Assembly: GCF_018780385.1 (NCBI RefSeq)
Contig: NZ_JADMJO010000010.1
Location: 1 to 48,523, forward strand
Direction: 5' to 3'
From: Hydrogenophaga sp.
GTDB taxonomy: Bacteria > Pseudomonadota > Gammaproteobacteria > Burkholderiales > Burkholderiaceae_C
DNA: 48,523 nt
Shown: piece by piece, positions 33,558 to 43,365 of the stretch
How the letters are laid out: every line of letters starts with the position of its first letter
How positions within the stretch are numbered: the stretch's first letter is position 1
Notes under the pieces: model-generated
Databases searched by the model: none
What the model saw: the letters and a program-made list of their open reading frames with translations, nothing else
What the model was told of the DNA's origin: nothing
Program-made: the position numbers and the translations under genes

Positions 33558-35927
33558 ATGAAAGCCCTGGACACCAAGCTCTGGCGCGATCTGAAACGGC
33601 TGCGCGCCCAGGTGACCACCATCGCGGTGGTGGTAGCCATCGGCGTGGCCGGTTTCGTGGGCATGTTCTCGGTGCACGAGTCGCTGCAGGGATCGCGCGA
33701 CAGCTTCTACCGCGACAACCGCCTCGCCGACGCGTTTGTCAATGTCAAGCGCGCGCCCGTGCACCTGGGCACGCGGCTGGCCGCCATCCCCGGCGTGGCC
33801 GAGGTGAAGCTCGACGTGGTGATGGACGCGCAGATCGCCCTGCCCGATGCCGACGCGCCCGTGACCGGACGCTTCATCGGCCTCGACCTGGCCCGCGTGC
33901 ACGCGCAGCGCCAGGGCCTCAATGCGCTCACGCTGCGCAGCGGCCGCTGGCCCGAGCGCGGCCGTGCGCTGGAGGCGGTGGTGAGCGACCGGTTTGCGGT
34001 GGCGCGGGGTCTCAAGCCCGGTGACCGGGTCAACGCCATCCTGAATGGTCGGCTGGAGCAGGTGCACCTGGTGGGCACCGCGATTTCGCCCGAGTACGTG
34101 TTTGCCTCGCGCGGTGGCGCGCCCGACGACCAGACCTTCGGCATCTGGTGGATCGACAGCGAGCGCATGGCGCACGCCTTCGACCTGCAGGGCGCTTTCA
34201 ACCAGGCAGCGCTGCGGCTGGACGCGGGCGCATCCAGGCCCGCCGTGATCGAGCAGACCGACCGCTTGCTCGACGCCTACGGCACGCTGGGCGCCGTGGG
34301 CCGCGACAAACAGCTGTCGGCCAAGATCGTGGCCGACGAACTCTCGCAACTCAAGGTGATGGGCACGGTGCTGCCGTCGATCTTCCTGGCCGTGGCCATG
34401 TTCATCCTCAACGTGGTGATCAGCCGCCAGGTGGCCACGCAGCGCAGCCAGATTGCCGCGCTCAAGGCGCTGGGCTACAACGACGCCGCGATCGCATGGC
34501 ATTACATCAAGCTCTCCATGGTGATCGCCGGCCTGGGCGTGGCGGTGGGGCTGTGCCTGAGCGTGGTCATCGGGCAACTGATGCTCGGGCTGTACGACGA
34601 GGTGTTCCGCTTCAACCAACTGGCCTACGTCACCACGCCATGGCTGGTGGTGGCGGCCACGGCGCTGGCCTTTGCCGCTGCCGCCGCCGGCACCTGGGCC
34701 GCCATCCGCGCGGTGGTGCGGCTTCGGCCCGCGCAGGCCATGCAACCCCCTGCCCCACCCCATTACCGCCAGACGCTGATCGAACGATTGGGCCTGGGCC
34801 GGCGCGTGAGCACCGGCACGCTCATGGTCATCCGCAACTTCGAGCGCCGCCCGCTGCGCGCGGCCTTCACCGTCACCGGCATCGCGCTCTCGGTCGCGCT
34901 GCAGATCTCTGGGGCTTTCTGGCTCGACGCCATCGCCCACATCGTCGACGTGCAGTTCCGCCAGGTGCAGCAGGGCGACGTGCTGGTGAACTTCGACCGA
35001 CCGGTGCCGCTGTCGGTGGTGCAGGACCTGCAGCGCCTGCCCGGCGTGATGAGTGCCGAGCCCTACCGCAGCGAACCGGTGCGTGTGCGCTTGCGCGGGA
35101 AGACCGAAGACGCGGCGCTGATGGGCTTGGTCGACGATGCCCAGCTCATGCGCGCGGTGGACGACGCGCGCGGCCACGTGGCCCTGCCCGCCCGCGGGCT
35201 GGTGATGTCCTCCCTGCTGGCCAATGCCGTGGACGCGCGCGTGGGTGACCGCGTGGAAGTGGATTTCCGCCTCTGGAGCCAGACCCGAACCACGGTGGAG
35301 GTGGTCGACATCGTGCACACCCTGATGGGCAAACAGGCCTTCATGAACCTGGACGCCATGAACGGATTGGCGCGCGACGGTGCCGGCGTGGCCGAGGCCG
35401 CGCTGCGGGTGGACCCCCTGGCCATGGGTGAGTTCTGGGCGGCGGTCAAACGCGCGCCGGTGATCAACGCGGTGTTCGACAAGGCCGGCTCCATGGCCAG
35501 CTTCAACGAGACCACCTCGCGCAACATGGGTGTGTTCAGCGGCATCCTCACTTTGTTTGCCGTGGCGATGGCGGTGGGCATCGTCTACAACGCCGCGCGC
35601 ATCACGCTGTCTGAACGGGCCTGGGAGCTCGCCAGCCTGCGCGTGCTGGGCATGACGCGCGCCGAGGTCTCGGTGCTGCTGCTCGGTGAACTCGGTGCCG
35701 AGCTGCTGCTGGCCCTGCCCATCGGCGCGGTGGCGGGGTGGGCGCTGGCGTCCCTGATGATGCGGCTCATGTCCTCGGACAACATCGATTTCCCCGTGGT
35801 CATCGAACCCGCCACTTACGCCTGGGCCGCACTGATCGTGCTGGCCGCCGGCATCGTCAGCGCCTTGATGGTGCGCCGCCAGATCGACCGGCTCGACCTG
35901 GTCGCTGTTTTGAAAGTCCGCGAATGA
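33558..35927 (+). CDS. FtsX-domain ABC permease (two-module, DevC-like)
   Basis: A 789-residue permease with an N-terminal helix ([21 protein letters not shown]), an extracytoplasmic MacB-type domain, a first FtsX module near residues 270-390 ([19 protein letters not shown]), a second N-terminal helix and periplasmic domain, and a second FtsX module near 656-780 ([22 protein letters not shown]). The duplicated layout is that of the YknZ/DevC-like large permeases that work with an HlyD-type adaptor. The stop overlaps the next start in ATGA, implying coupling to the adaptor. The transported molecule, a lipid, peptide or drug, cannot be told. Confidence 0.88.
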   Translation: MKALDTKLWRDLKRLRAQVTTIAVVVAIGVAGFVGMFSVHESLQGSRDSFYRDNRLADAFVNVKRAPVHLGTRLAAIPGVAEVKLDVVMDAQIALPDADAPVTGRFIGLDLARVHAQRQGLNALTLRSGRWPERGRALEAVVSDRFAVARGLKPGDRVNAILNGRLEQVHLVGTAISPEYVFASRGGAPDDQTFGIWWIDSERMAHAFDLQGAFNQAALRLDAGASRPAVIEQTDRLLDAYGTLGAVGRDKQLSAKIVADELSQLKVMGTVLPSIFLAVAMFILNVVISRQVATQRSQIAALKALGYNDAAIAWHYIKLSMVIAGLGVAVGLCLSVVIGQLMLGLYDEVFRFNQLAYVTTPWLVVAATALAFAAAAAGTWAAIRAVVRLRPAQAMQPPAPPHYRQTLIERLGLGRRVSTGTLMVIRNFERRPLRAAFTVTGIALSVALQISGAFWLDAIAHIVDVQFRQVQQGDVLVNFDRPVPLSVVQDLQRLPGVMSAEPYRSEPVRVRLRGKTEDAALMGLVDDAQLMRAVDDARGHVALPARGLVMSSLLANAVDARVGDRVEVDFRLWSQTRTTVEVVDIVHTLMGKQAFMNLDAMNGLARDGAGVAEAALRVDPLAMGEFWAAVKRAPVINAVFDKAGSMASFNETTSRNMGVFSGILTLFAVAMAVGIVYNAARITLSERAWELASLRVLGMTRAEVSVLLLGELGAELLLALPIGAVAGWALASLMMRLMSSDNIDFPVVIEPATYAWAALIVLAAGIVSALMVRRQIDRLDLVAVLKVRE

Positions 35928-37138
35928 ACAAGACCAACCACAACAACCGATGGCGTCGCTGGGCGCCCTGGGCGCTCGGAGCCCTGGTGGCCACCGCCCT
36001 CGCCTTCTGGGCCTTCCAGCCGCGCCCTTTGCTGGTGGAGGTGGCGCCGGTCACCACCGGCCGTTTCGAGCAGGTGATCGAGGAAGACGGCCAGTTGCGC
36101 CTGAAGCACCGCTACCTGATCTCGGCGCCCACCCAGGCCGAGCTGGCCCGGCCCACGCTCAAGGTGGGCGATACCGTGCGTGCGGGCGACGTGGTGGCCT
36201 CACTGACCCCGGTAGCACCGCAGATGATCGACGCGCGCACACGGCTGGTGCTGCAGCAGCGCGTGGGCAGCGCCGACGCGGCGCGGCGCGCGTCAAGCGC
36301 ACAACTGCAACGCCTGGACACCGCGCTGGCCCAGGCCAGCCTGGAGGCCGAGCGGGCGCAGAAGCTCGCGCGCGACAACTTCATCGCGCCCTCCGCGCTC
36401 GACCAGTCCGTGCTGGCGCGGCGCTCCGCGCAGCAGGCGCTGGACGCCGGCCGCGCCGAGCTGCGCGCGGCCGAATTCGCGCTGGCCGAAGCACAGGCGG
36501 CGCTGGCGCGGTCCGAACCCGGCGCAGGCGCTCGCCTGGAGGGCCTGTGGGCGCTCAAGAGCCCGGTGGATGGCCAGGTGATCAAGCTGCACCTGGACAG
36601 CGCCGCCCCCGTGACCGCGGGCCAGCACCTGCTGGAGATTGGCGACATCGCAGCGGTGGAGGCGGTGATCGACGTGCTCTCCAGCGAGGTGCAGCAGATC
36701 GCGCCGGGTGCGCCCGCGCGCCTCACGCTCACCACCGGTGCGCCCGCCCTGGCCGGCCATGTGGTGCGCATCGAGCCGGTGGCCTTCACCAAGGTGTCGG
36801 CCCTGGGCATCGAGGAGCAGCGGGTGAACGTGATCGTGGACCTGGACACCACCGCCGCCCCGCCCCAGCGCCTGGGTGATGGCTTTCGGGTCGACGCGCG
36901 CATCACGGTGTCGTCCCAGGACGGCGCACTGCTCGTGCCCAGCGCGGCCCTGGTGCGCGACGGCACGGCGTGGGGCGTGTTCGTGTTCGAGGGCCAGCGC
37001 GCCGTGGCCCGCGCCGTGACGCTGCGCGAGCGCAACGCCGACCTTGCGTGGGTGAGCGAGGGTGTGCGCGAGGGCGAGCAGGTGCTGCTCTACCCGGGCA
37101 GCACCATCACCGACGGCCAGGCCGTGAAGATCAGGTGA
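35924..37138 (+). CDS. HlyD-type periplasmic adaptor of the ABC exporter
   Basis: A 404-residue membrane fusion protein with an N-terminal anchor helix at about residues 13-31 (no lipobox), a lipoyl half ([31 protein letters not shown]), a helical hairpin rich in Ala/Arg/Gln (about 100-190), the second lipoyl half ([31 protein letters not shown]) and a beta-barrel. It completes an ATPase-permease-adaptor exporter; an outer-membrane channel must come from elsewhere. Its 3' end overlaps the convergent garD gene by eight bases. Confidence 0.88.
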   Translation: MNKTNHNNRWRRWAPWALGALVATALAFWAFQPRPLLVEVAPVTTGRFEQVIEEDGQLRLKHRYLISAPTQAELARPTLKVGDTVRAGDVVASLTPVAPQMIDARTRLVLQQRVGSADAARRASSAQLQRLDTALAQASLEAERAQKLARDNFIAPSALDQSVLARRSAQQALDAGRAELRAAEFALAEAQAALARSEPGAGARLEGLWALKSPVDGQVIKLHLDSAAPVTAGQHLLEIGDIAAVEAVIDVLSSEVQQIAPGAPARLTLTTGAPALAGHVVRIEPVAFTKVSALGIEEQRVNVIVDLDTTAAPPQRLGDGFRVDARITVSSQDGALLVPSAALVRDGTAWGVFVFEGQRAVARAVTLRERNADLAWVSEGVREGEQVLLYPGSTITDGQAVKIR

Positions 37139-38744
37139 CCGGCGCGGGGTTGAACAGCACCAGGGCGTTGTGCAGCTTCCAGTGCTCGGCCCAGGTCTTC
37201 TTGCGGCCGCTGGCCACATCCAGCATGAGCCGAAACATTTCCCAGCCCACGTCCTCGATGCTGGCCGATCCGTCGGCGATGGTGCCGGCGTTGATGTCCA
37301 TCAGGTCGTGCCAGCGGCGCGCCAAGTCGCTGCGCGTGGCGACCTTGATCACCGGCACGGCCGCCAGTCCGTAAGGCGTGCCGCGCCCGGTGGTGAACAC
37401 GTGCAGGTTCATGCCCGCGGCCAGCTGCAGCGTGCCGCAGATGAAGTCGCTCGCGGGCGTGGCGGCGTAGGTCAGTCCTTTTGACTTGAGCTTTTCGCCG
37501 GGCGCGAGCACGTTGGAAATCGGCGCACTGCCTGACTTCACGATAGAGCCCATGGCCTTTTCCACGATGTTGGAGAGGCCGCCCTTCTTGTTGCCCGGCG
37601 TGGTGTTGGCGCTGCGGTCCACGCTGCCGCGCTTCAGGTAAGCGTCGTACCAGGCCATCTCGCGCACCATGGCCTGCGCCACCTCGGGCGTGGTGGCGCG
37701 CGCGGTGAGCTGGGCGATGCCGTCGCGCACCTCGGTGGTTTCGGAAAACATCACGCTGGCGCCCGCGCGCACCAGCAAATCGGTGCAGAAGCCCACCGCG
37801 GGGTTGGCCGTGACGCCGGAGAACGCGTCGCTGCCGCCGCACTGCACGCCCACCACGAGTTCACTCGCCGGTACCGTCACGCGGCGGCGCGCGTTCAGGC
37901 GCTCCAGGTGTTCCTCGGCCTGGCGCACGATGGAATCCACCATGCTCATGAAGCCCACGTGCGCGTCGTCCTGAAGACAGACCACGTCGAGCCGGGTCTC
38001 GGCGCTGGTGCCCACGTCGGCCACGTTGCGCTCGTCCACGAGCGGGATGGAGCCCGGTGGCAGCAGGCGCTCGGGCTGCAGCTTCTCGCAGCCCAGGCTC
38101 ACCACCATCACCTCGCCACCAAAGTTGGGGTTCAGGCTGATGTGGCGCAGCGTGCGGATCGGAATCACCGCGTCGGGCGCGTCGATGGCCACGCCGCAGC
38201 CGTAGCTGTGCTCCAGCGCCACCACGTCATCCACGTTCGGAAAGCGCGGCAGCAACTCGGCCTTGATGCGCTGCACCGCAAAGTCGGTGACGCCGGCCAC
38301 GCACTGCACGGTCTGGGTGATGGCCAGGATGTTGCGCGTGCCGACCGAGCCGTCGGCGTTGCGGTAGCCCTCGAAGGTGTAGCCCTCCAGGGCGGGCAGC
38401 GACTCGGGTTTGACGGTGGCCATGGGCAGGTTGTCGAGCTCGCGGGCATCGGGCATCTGCAGCAGGCGCTCGTGCACCCAGCTGCCGGCGGCAATGTCGT
38501 CAAGCGCGTGACCGATGGGCACGCCATAGCGCAGCACGACCGAGCCCTTGGGCAGATCCACCAGCGCCACCTTGTGGCCTTGCGGCACCTTGTCGCGCAG
38601 CACCAGGCCGTCGGGCAGTTCGGTCCCCACGGGCAGGCCACCGTCGTTGGCCACGATGGCCACGTTGTCGCTGGCGTGCATGCGGATGGTCAGCGGTGCT
38701 GCTGACGACCGTGTCGGGAGGGGTGTTTGGAGGGCTTGTGACAT
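37131..38744 (-). CDS. garD: Galactarate dehydratase
   Basis: A 537-residue enzyme of the UxaA/GarD family, which dehydrates D-galactarate to 5-keto-4-deoxy-D-glucarate. It has an N-terminal SAF-type domain (about residues 22-95, [19 protein letters not shown]), the core [14 protein letters not shown] and the cysteine-containing HSYGCGV and [12 protein letters not shown] motifs that hold the iron, and the GarD-like C-terminus ([18 protein letters not shown]). The genes opposite complete the glucarate/galactarate route, which favours GarD over altronate dehydratase. AGGAGA precedes the ATG. A LacI-type palindrome lies 70 bases upstream, shared with the divergent lacI gene. Confidence 0.88.
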   Translation of the reverse strand: MSQALQTPLPTRSSAAPLTIRMHASDNVAIVANDGGLPVGTELPDGLVLRDKVPQGHKVALVDLPKGSVVLRYGVPIGHALDDIAAGSWVHERLLQMPDARELDNLPMATVKPESLPALEGYTFEGYRNADGSVGTRNILAITQTVQCVAGVTDFAVQRIKAELLPRFPNVDDVVALEHSYGCGVAIDAPDAVIPIRTLRHISLNPNFGGEVMVVSLGCEKLQPERLLPPGSIPLVDERNVADVGTSAETRLDVVCLQDDAHVGFMSMVDSIVRQAEEHLERLNARRRVTVPASELVVGVQCGGSDAFSGVTANPAVGFCTDLLVRAGASVMFSETTEVRDGIAQLTARATTPEVAQAMVREMAWYDAYLKRGSVDRSANTTPGNKKGGLSNIVEKAMGSIVKSGSAPISNVLAPGEKLKSKGLTYAATPASDFICGTLQLAAGMNLHVFTTGRGTPYGLAAVPVIKVATRSDLARRWHDLMDINAGTIADGSASIEDVGWEMFRLMLDVASGRKKTWAEHWKLHNALVLFNPAPVT

Positions 38745-38813
38745 CCCTGTCTCCTAAGATTGCGGGGTTCGGCGAGCGTGGGGGGCCATTTCGGCATACG
38801 ATCGCCATCAATC

Positions 38814-38827
38814 TGGTACCGGTACCA
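38814..38827. promoter_or_regulatory. LacI-type operator 1
   Basis: TGGTACCGGTACCA, a perfect 14-bp palindrome, between garD and the lacI gene, 25 bases upstream of the lacI start. The same sequence occurs twice more before the Bug receptor gene. Central CG and dyad symmetry fit LacI/GalR operators. Confidence 0.85.
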
Positions 38828-38851
38828 TTTCAAGCCTCGATTAAGCCTCAA

Positions 38852-39880
38852 ATGAAAGAAACCGACAACTCCCGGCGCGCCCGGCGTGGCAGCGGCGCCA
38901 TCACCCTGCGCGACGTGGCCAAGCTCGCGGGCGTGGCGCCCATCACCGCCTCCCGGGTGCTCAACACGCCGGAACAGGTGTCGGCAGAGGTGCGGCAGAA
39001 GGTGCTGGACGCGGTGCAGCGCACGGGCTATGTGCCCAACCGCATGGCCGGCGGCCTGGCTTCGTCGCGCAGCCGGCTGATTGCGGCGGTGGTGCCGAGC
39101 ACGGTGATGTCGGTCTTCATGCCGACCATCGAGGCGCTCAACGACACGCTGTTCGACGCCGGCTACCAGCTCATGCTGGGCCAGTCGAGCTATTCGGCGG
39201 CGCGCGAGGAATCGCTGCTGGAAGCCATCATCGGCCGCCGGCCCGACGGGATCTTCCTCACCGGCATCCTGCGCCCCGGCCAGGGTCGAACGCGCCTGAT
39301 GGCCTCGGGCATTCCAGTGGTGGAAACCTGGGACCTCACGCCCACGCCGATCGACATGCTGGTGGGTTTCTCGCACGCCGACATCGGCCGCGAGGTGGCG
39401 CGCTTCCTCATGGCCAAGGGCCGACGCAAACTGGCGCTGATCCGAGCCGAAGACGAACGTGCCGACCGTCGGGCCAGCGCCTTCACCGACGCTGTGGTGC
39501 GCGCCGGTCTGGGGCCGGTGGCGGTGGTCAACGTGGGTGCATCGCGCTCGTTGCAGAGCGGGCGTGAGGGGCTGGACCGCCTGCTGGCGCAGGCGCCCGA
39601 TGTGGACGCCGTGTTCTGCAGCTCGGACCTGTTGGCCCTGGGTGTGTTGACCGAGGCGCGCGTGCGCGGCATTTCCATTCCCGAGCGGATGGCCATCATG
39701 GGCTTTGGCGACGTGCCTTTCGCCGCCGACATGGCGCCCGCGCTGAGCACTGTGCACATCAACGGCGTGGAGATCGGACGCCTGGCGGCGCGCAGCCTGA
39801 TCGACCGGGCCGAGGGGCGCGAGGTGGTGCAGCGGGTGGTGGATGTGGGGTTTTCGATCGTCGAGCGAGAGACTTCCTGA
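38852..39880 (+). CDS. LacI family regulator of the glucarate/galactarate cluster
   Basis: A 342-residue LacI/GalR-type regulator. The helix-turn-helix and hinge helix are clear (ITLRDVAKLAGVAPITASRVLN, then RTGYVPNRMAGGLAS), followed by a sugar-binding-like core with DVDAVFCSSDLLALGVL and IMGFGDVPFA. The ATG at 38852 is chosen because the longer frame reads through the operator. It lies between the garD arm and the transport/catabolic arm and probably represses both, through three identical palindromes. The effector is likely an aldarate or a pathway intermediate. Confidence 0.9.
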   Translation: MKETDNSRRARRGSGAITLRDVAKLAGVAPITASRVLNTPEQVSAEVRQKVLDAVQRTGYVPNRMAGGLASSRSRLIAAVVPSTVMSVFMPTIEALNDTLFDAGYQLMLGQSSYSAAREESLLEAIIGRRPDGIFLTGILRPGQGRTRLMASGIPVVETWDLTPTPIDMLVGFSHADIGREVARFLMAKGRRKLALIRAEDERADRRASAFTDAVVRAGLGPVAVVNVGASRSLQSGREGLDRLLAQAPDVDAVFCSSDLLALGVLTEARVRGISIPERMAIMGFGDVPFAADMAPALSTVHINGVEIGRLAARSLIDRAEGREVVQRVVDVGFSIVERETS

Positions 39881-39925
39881 GTTTGGTGTTCGCCGGCTGA
39901 TCCGGTCATCGGCGACCACGGGGCA

Positions 39926-39948
39926 CCGATGAACTCGTTGGCACTCGG
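39926..39948 (+). repeat. Short dispersed repeat, copy 2
   Basis: Matches positions 33-55 in 22 of 23 bases. It lies in the 213-base gap after the lacI gene. The rest of that gap holds a promoter and two LacI operators. Confidence 0.5.
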
Positions 39949-39986
39949 CAGGGCTCACTCCAACAAAACCACCCGACAAACGACCG

Positions 39987-40015
39987 TTGACGCAAAACAA
40001 TGGTACCGGTACCAT
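39987..40015 (+). promoter_or_regulatory. Sigma-70-type promoter overlapped by operator 2
   Basis: TTGACG (39987-39992), 17 bases, TACCAT (40010-40015). The -10 element lies within operator 2, so a bound LacI protein would block RNA polymerase directly. The -10 matches the consensus in four of six positions. Confidence 0.5.
40001..40014. promoter_or_regulatory. LacI-type operator 2
   Basis: TGGTACCGGTACCA, identical to operator 1, overlapping the proposed -10 element of the Bug-gudD-garL-garR operon. Confidence 0.85.
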
Positions 40016-40031
40016 GCGATCCGACAATCAT

Positions 40032-40045
40032 TGGTACCGGTACCA
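40032..40045. promoter_or_regulatory. LacI-type operator 3
   Basis: A third identical copy, extended to an 18-bp perfect palindrome by AT on each side. Its centre is 31 bases from that of operator 2, about three helical turns, so the two sites face the same side of the DNA. Confidence 0.85.
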
Positions 40046-40093
40046 ATTCGCGGCGACGACACCACCCGATTCCACACCTGAAGGAGACATGCA

Positions 40094-41044
40094 ATGAAGA
40101 AACTGCTTTGCGCACTCGGCGCATCCATGGTCATGACCACCGCCATGGCCTGGCCCGACAAGACCGTCACCCTCGTGGTGCCGTTCCCGCCCGGCGGCTC
40201 GACCGACGTGATCGCCCGCACGCTGCAGCCCCGCCTCCAGGAGAAACTCGGCGGCACCTTCGTGGTTGAGAACAAGGCCGGCGCCACCGGCACCATTGGC
40301 GCCACGCATGTGGTGCGCTCCGCGCCCGACGGCCACACGCTGTTCGTATCGTCGCTCGGCCCCTTCGTGATCGCGCCGCACCTGTTCAAGGTGAGCTACG
40401 ACGCGCCCAAGGACTTCGACTACATCTCGGTCGCGGTGCAGGCGCCCAACGTGCTGGTGGTGCCCGCAGCTTCACCGCACAAAAGCATGGCCGACGTGCT
40501 GGCATTCCAGAAAGCCAACCCCGGCAAGATGACCTTTGCCTCATCGGGCAACGGCAGCAGCGACCACCTCACCGCAGAGCTGTACTGGCAACAAACCGGC
40601 ACCAGCGGCGTGCACGTGCCCTACAAAGGCGGCGGCCCGGTGATGACCGACCTGTTGGGCGCCCAAGTGGATTCGTCGTTCATGAACATCAACACCGCCA
40701 TGCCGCAAATCGTGGCCGGCAAGCTGCGCGCACTCTCCATCACCAGCGCCCAGCGCTCGCCCCTGCTGCCCAACGTGCCCACGCTCGACGAACTCGGCAT
40801 CAAGGACGCCAACGTGTATTCGTGGCAGGCCGTGGCAGGCCCCAAGGGCATGCCGGCCGACGTGAAAGCCAAGCTGCACGCTGCAATCAAGGACGTGTTG
40901 AACGACCCGGCCGTCAAGCCGAAGCTGCTCGAAGTGGGCTTCGAAATCGTGGCCAACACGCCTGAGCAGTTCACCGCTTTCCAGGCGGCCGAGTTCGCGC
41001 GCTGGCAAAAGCTCATCCAGGCCCGCAACATCAAAGCCGACTGA
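40094..41044 (+). CDS. Bug-type tripartite tricarboxylate receptor
   Basis: A 316-residue periplasmic binding protein of the TctC/Bug family. The signal peptide (to about residue 19, TAMA) precedes WPDKTVTLVVPFPPGGSTDVIAR. AAGGAG lies eight bases before the ATG. As the first gene of a LacI-controlled aldarate operon, its ligand is probably D-glucarate or galactarate. Membrane partners (TctA/TctB) are absent from the cluster, and no GudP-type permease is present, so transport must rely on components elsewhere. Confidence 0.9.
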   Translation: MKKLLCALGASMVMTTAMAWPDKTVTLVVPFPPGGSTDVIARTLQPRLQEKLGGTFVVENKAGATGTIGATHVVRSAPDGHTLFVSSLGPFVIAPHLFKVSYDAPKDFDYISVAVQAPNVLVVPAASPHKSMADVLAFQKANPGKMTFASSGNGSSDHLTAELYWQQTGTSGVHVPYKGGGPVMTDLLGAQVDSSFMNINTAMPQIVAGKLRALSITSAQRSPLLPNVPTLDELGIKDANVYSWQAVAGPKGMPADVKAKLHAAIKDVLNDPAVKPKLLEVGFEIVANTPEQFTAFQAAEFARWQKLIQARNIKAD

Positions 41045-41055
41045 CAGGTTCACCC

Positions 41056-41130
41056 CCGCCGCGCTGCGCGCGACCCCCTTCCAGGGGGCGATGCCTGGGA
41101 CCGGCAGAGCCGGATCCGTGGCATCCCTGG
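41056..41130. repeat. GC-rich dispersed repeat, copy 2
   Basis: Contains CCCCC-TTCCA-GGGGG (41074-41088), then GATGCC and GGCATC enclosing CCGGC-AGA-GCCGG (41101-41113). It is the inverted counterpart of the element at 17465-17541. It fills most of the 132-base gap between the Bug and glucarate dehydratase genes and would form strong hairpins in the operon mRNA. Confidence 0.65.
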
Positions 41131-41176
41131 GTTGGGTCACCTCGCGCCGGCAACGCCTCTTCTTTTTGAGCCCTTC

Positions 41177-42523
41177 ATGCTGAAACCCGTCACTGTGTCT
41201 TCCACACCCCGCGTCACCGCCCTGCGCGTCATCCCCGTCGCGGGGCGCGACAGCATGTTGCTCAACCTGAGCGGCGCGCACGCGCCCTTCTTCACCCGCA
41301 ACCTGCTCATCCTCACCGACAGCGCAGGCCACACCGGCGTGGGTGAGGTGCCCGGTGGCGAGAAGATCCGCCAGACGCTGGAAGACGCGGCCGAACTCGT
41401 GGTGGGCCAGTCGCTGGGCAACCACCAGAAGCTGCTGCAGCAACTGCACACCCGTTTTGCCGACCGTGACTCGGGCGGGCGCGGGCTGCAGACCTTTGAC
41501 CTGCGCACCACCATCCATGCGGTGACCGCGGTGGAGTCGGCCCTGCTGGATTTGCTCGGTCAACACCTGGAAGTGCCGGTGGCCGCGCTGCTTGGCGAAG
41601 GCCAGCAACGCGACGCGGTGGAGATGCTGGGCTACCTGTTTTACGTGGGCGACAAGTCGAAGACCGATCTGCCCTACGCGAGCGAGCCCGACGCCGACAA
41701 CGCCTGGAGCCGCCTGCGGCATGAGGTGGCGATGACGCCCGAGGCCGTGGTGCGACTGGCCGAGGCCGCGTATGAGCGCTACGGCTTCAACGACTTCAAA
41801 CTCAAGGGCGGCGTGCTGCGCGGCGACGAGGAAGTGGACGCCGTCACTGCGCTGCATGAGCGCTTTCCCGACGCCCGCGTGACGCTCGACCCCAACGGCG
41901 GCTGGTTGCTGAAAGATGCCATCCGCCTGGGCCAGCGCATGCGCGGCGTGGTGGCCTATGCCGAAGACCCCTGCGGCGCCGAAGACGGCTTCTCGGGCCG
42001 TGAGGTGATGGCCGAGTTCCGCCGCGCCACCGGCCTGCCCACCGCCACCAACATGGTCGCCACCGACTGGCGCCAACTCACGCACGCGCTGTCGCTGCAG
42101 AGCGTGGACATTCCGCTGGCCGACCCGCATTTCTGGACCATGGCCGGCAGCGTGCGCGTGGCGCAGACCTGCCGCGACTGGGGACTGACCTGGGGTTCAC
42201 ACTCCAACAACCACTTCGATGTGTCGCTCGCCATGTTCACCCACGTGGCCGCGGCCGCGCCCGGCAAGGTGACCGCCATCGACACGCACTGGATATGGCA
42301 GGACGGCCAACGCCTCACGAAAGATCCGCTCACAATCCGGGGCGGCCACGTGCAGGTGCCCAAGACCCCGGGGCTGGGCGTGGAACTCGACATGGTCGAA
42401 GTGGAGAAGGCCCACCAGCTCTATCTGCAGCACGGCCTGGGGGCGCGCGACGACGCCACCGCCATGCAATTCCTGATTCCGAACTGGACCTTCAATCCCA
42501 AGCGCCCTGCGCTCGACCGATGA
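41177..42523 (+). CDS. gudD: Glucarate dehydratase
   Basis: A 448-residue enolase-superfamily enzyme that dehydrates D-glucarate to 5-keto-4-deoxy-D-glucarate. Catalytic and metal residues occur in the family order: KLK near residue 207, Asp in LDPNGGW (about 236), Glu in YAEDPCG (about 261), Asn in [10 protein letters not shown] (about 290), Asp in PLADPHFW (about 314) and the catalytic His in [10 protein letters not shown] (about 340). The spacing agrees with characterised glucarate dehydratases. The start at 41177 (MLKPVTVS) is preferred to a frame extension that runs into repeat DNA. Confidence 0.93.
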   Translation: MLKPVTVSSTPRVTALRVIPVAGRDSMLLNLSGAHAPFFTRNLLILTDSAGHTGVGEVPGGEKIRQTLEDAAELVVGQSLGNHQKLLQQLHTRFADRDSGGRGLQTFDLRTTIHAVTAVESALLDLLGQHLEVPVAALLGEGQQRDAVEMLGYLFYVGDKSKTDLPYASEPDADNAWSRLRHEVAMTPEAVVRLAEAAYERYGFNDFKLKGGVLRGDEEVDAVTALHERFPDARVTLDPNGGWLLKDAIRLGQRMRGVVAYAEDPCGAEDGFSGREVMAEFRRATGLPTATNMVATDWRQLTHALSLQSVDIPLADPHFWTMAGSVRVAQTCRDWGLTWGSHSNNHFDVSLAMFTHVAAAAPGKVTAIDTHWIWQDGQRLTKDPLTIRGGHVQVPKTPGLGVELDMVEVEKAHQLYLQHGLGARDDATAMQFLIPNWTFNPKRPALDR

Positions 42524-42548
42524 CCTCCACCCTTGTCAAGGAAGCCCC

Positions 42549-43337
42549 ATGAGACCCAACCGCCTGCGTGAAATCTGGGCAGCCGGTGGCGCCGTCGTCA
42601 ACGGCTGGCTGGCGATTCCCAACAGCTTCTCGGCCGAGACCATGGCCCACCAGGGCTGGGACTCCTTGACCATCGACCTGCAGCACGGCGTGGTCGACTA
42701 CCAGGCCATGGTGACGATGCTGCAGGCCATCAGTACCACCGAGACCGTTCCCGTGGTGCGCGTGCCGTGGCTGGAGCCGGGCATTCTCATGAAAACGCTG
42801 GACGCAGGTGCCTACGGCGTGATCTGCCCCATGGTGAACACGCGTGAAGACGCGCAGAAGCTGGTGGCCTACACCCACTACGCGCCGCGCGGCACGCGCA
42901 GTTTCGGCCCCGTGCGCGCCCTGCTCTACGGCGGCGCCGACTATCCCCAGCACGCCAACGACACCATCGTGACCTTCGCGATGATCGAGACGGCGCAGGC
43001 GCTGGACAACCTCGAGGACATCCTCTCGGTGCCGGGCCTGGACGCGATCTACATCGGCCCGTCCGACCTGTCGCTGGCGCTCGGCTGCAAACCCACTTTC
43101 GACGACCTCGACTCCAAGGCCGCAGAGGCCGTGGAGCACATCCTGGCGCGCGCCAAGGCGCACGGCCTGGTGGCCGGCATCCACAACGGCTCGCCCGAGG
43201 CCGCGCTCAAACGCATTGCCATGGGCTTCCAGTTCGTCACCGTGAGCTCGGACGCCCGCCTCATGGCCGCCGGTGCTCAGCAGGTGATGGCCACCATGCG
43301 CGCCGCCCAACTTCCCAAAACCGAAGGCGGCTACTGA
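42549..43337 (+). CDS. HpcH/HpaI family aldolase, probable 5-keto-4-deoxy-D-glucarate aldolase
   Basis: A 262-residue class II pyruvate aldolase. The catalytic His lies in IDLQHGVVD (about residue 45), the pyruvate-binding Arg in VVRVPW (about 74), metal-binding Glu in MIETAQALDN and Asp in YIGPSDLSLALG. In the glucarate route the GarL enzyme splits 5-keto-4-deoxy-glucarate into pyruvate and tartronate semialdehyde. Placement between glucarate dehydratase and GarR supports that role, though other HpcH substrates cannot be ruled out by sequence. Confidence 0.87.
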   Translation: MRPNRLREIWAAGGAVVNGWLAIPNSFSAETMAHQGWDSLTIDLQHGVVDYQAMVTMLQAISTTETVPVVRVPWLEPGILMKTLDAGAYGVICPMVNTREDAQKLVAYTHYAPRGTRSFGPVRALLYGGADYPQHANDTIVTFAMIETAQALDNLEDILSVPGLDAIYIGPSDLSLALGCKPTFDDLDSKAAEAVEHILARAKAHGLVAGIHNGSPEAALKRIAMGFQFVTVSSDARLMAAGAQQVMATMRAAQLPKTEGGY

Positions 43338-43365
43338 GCCCGCCCGCACACCAGAAGGACAACAC

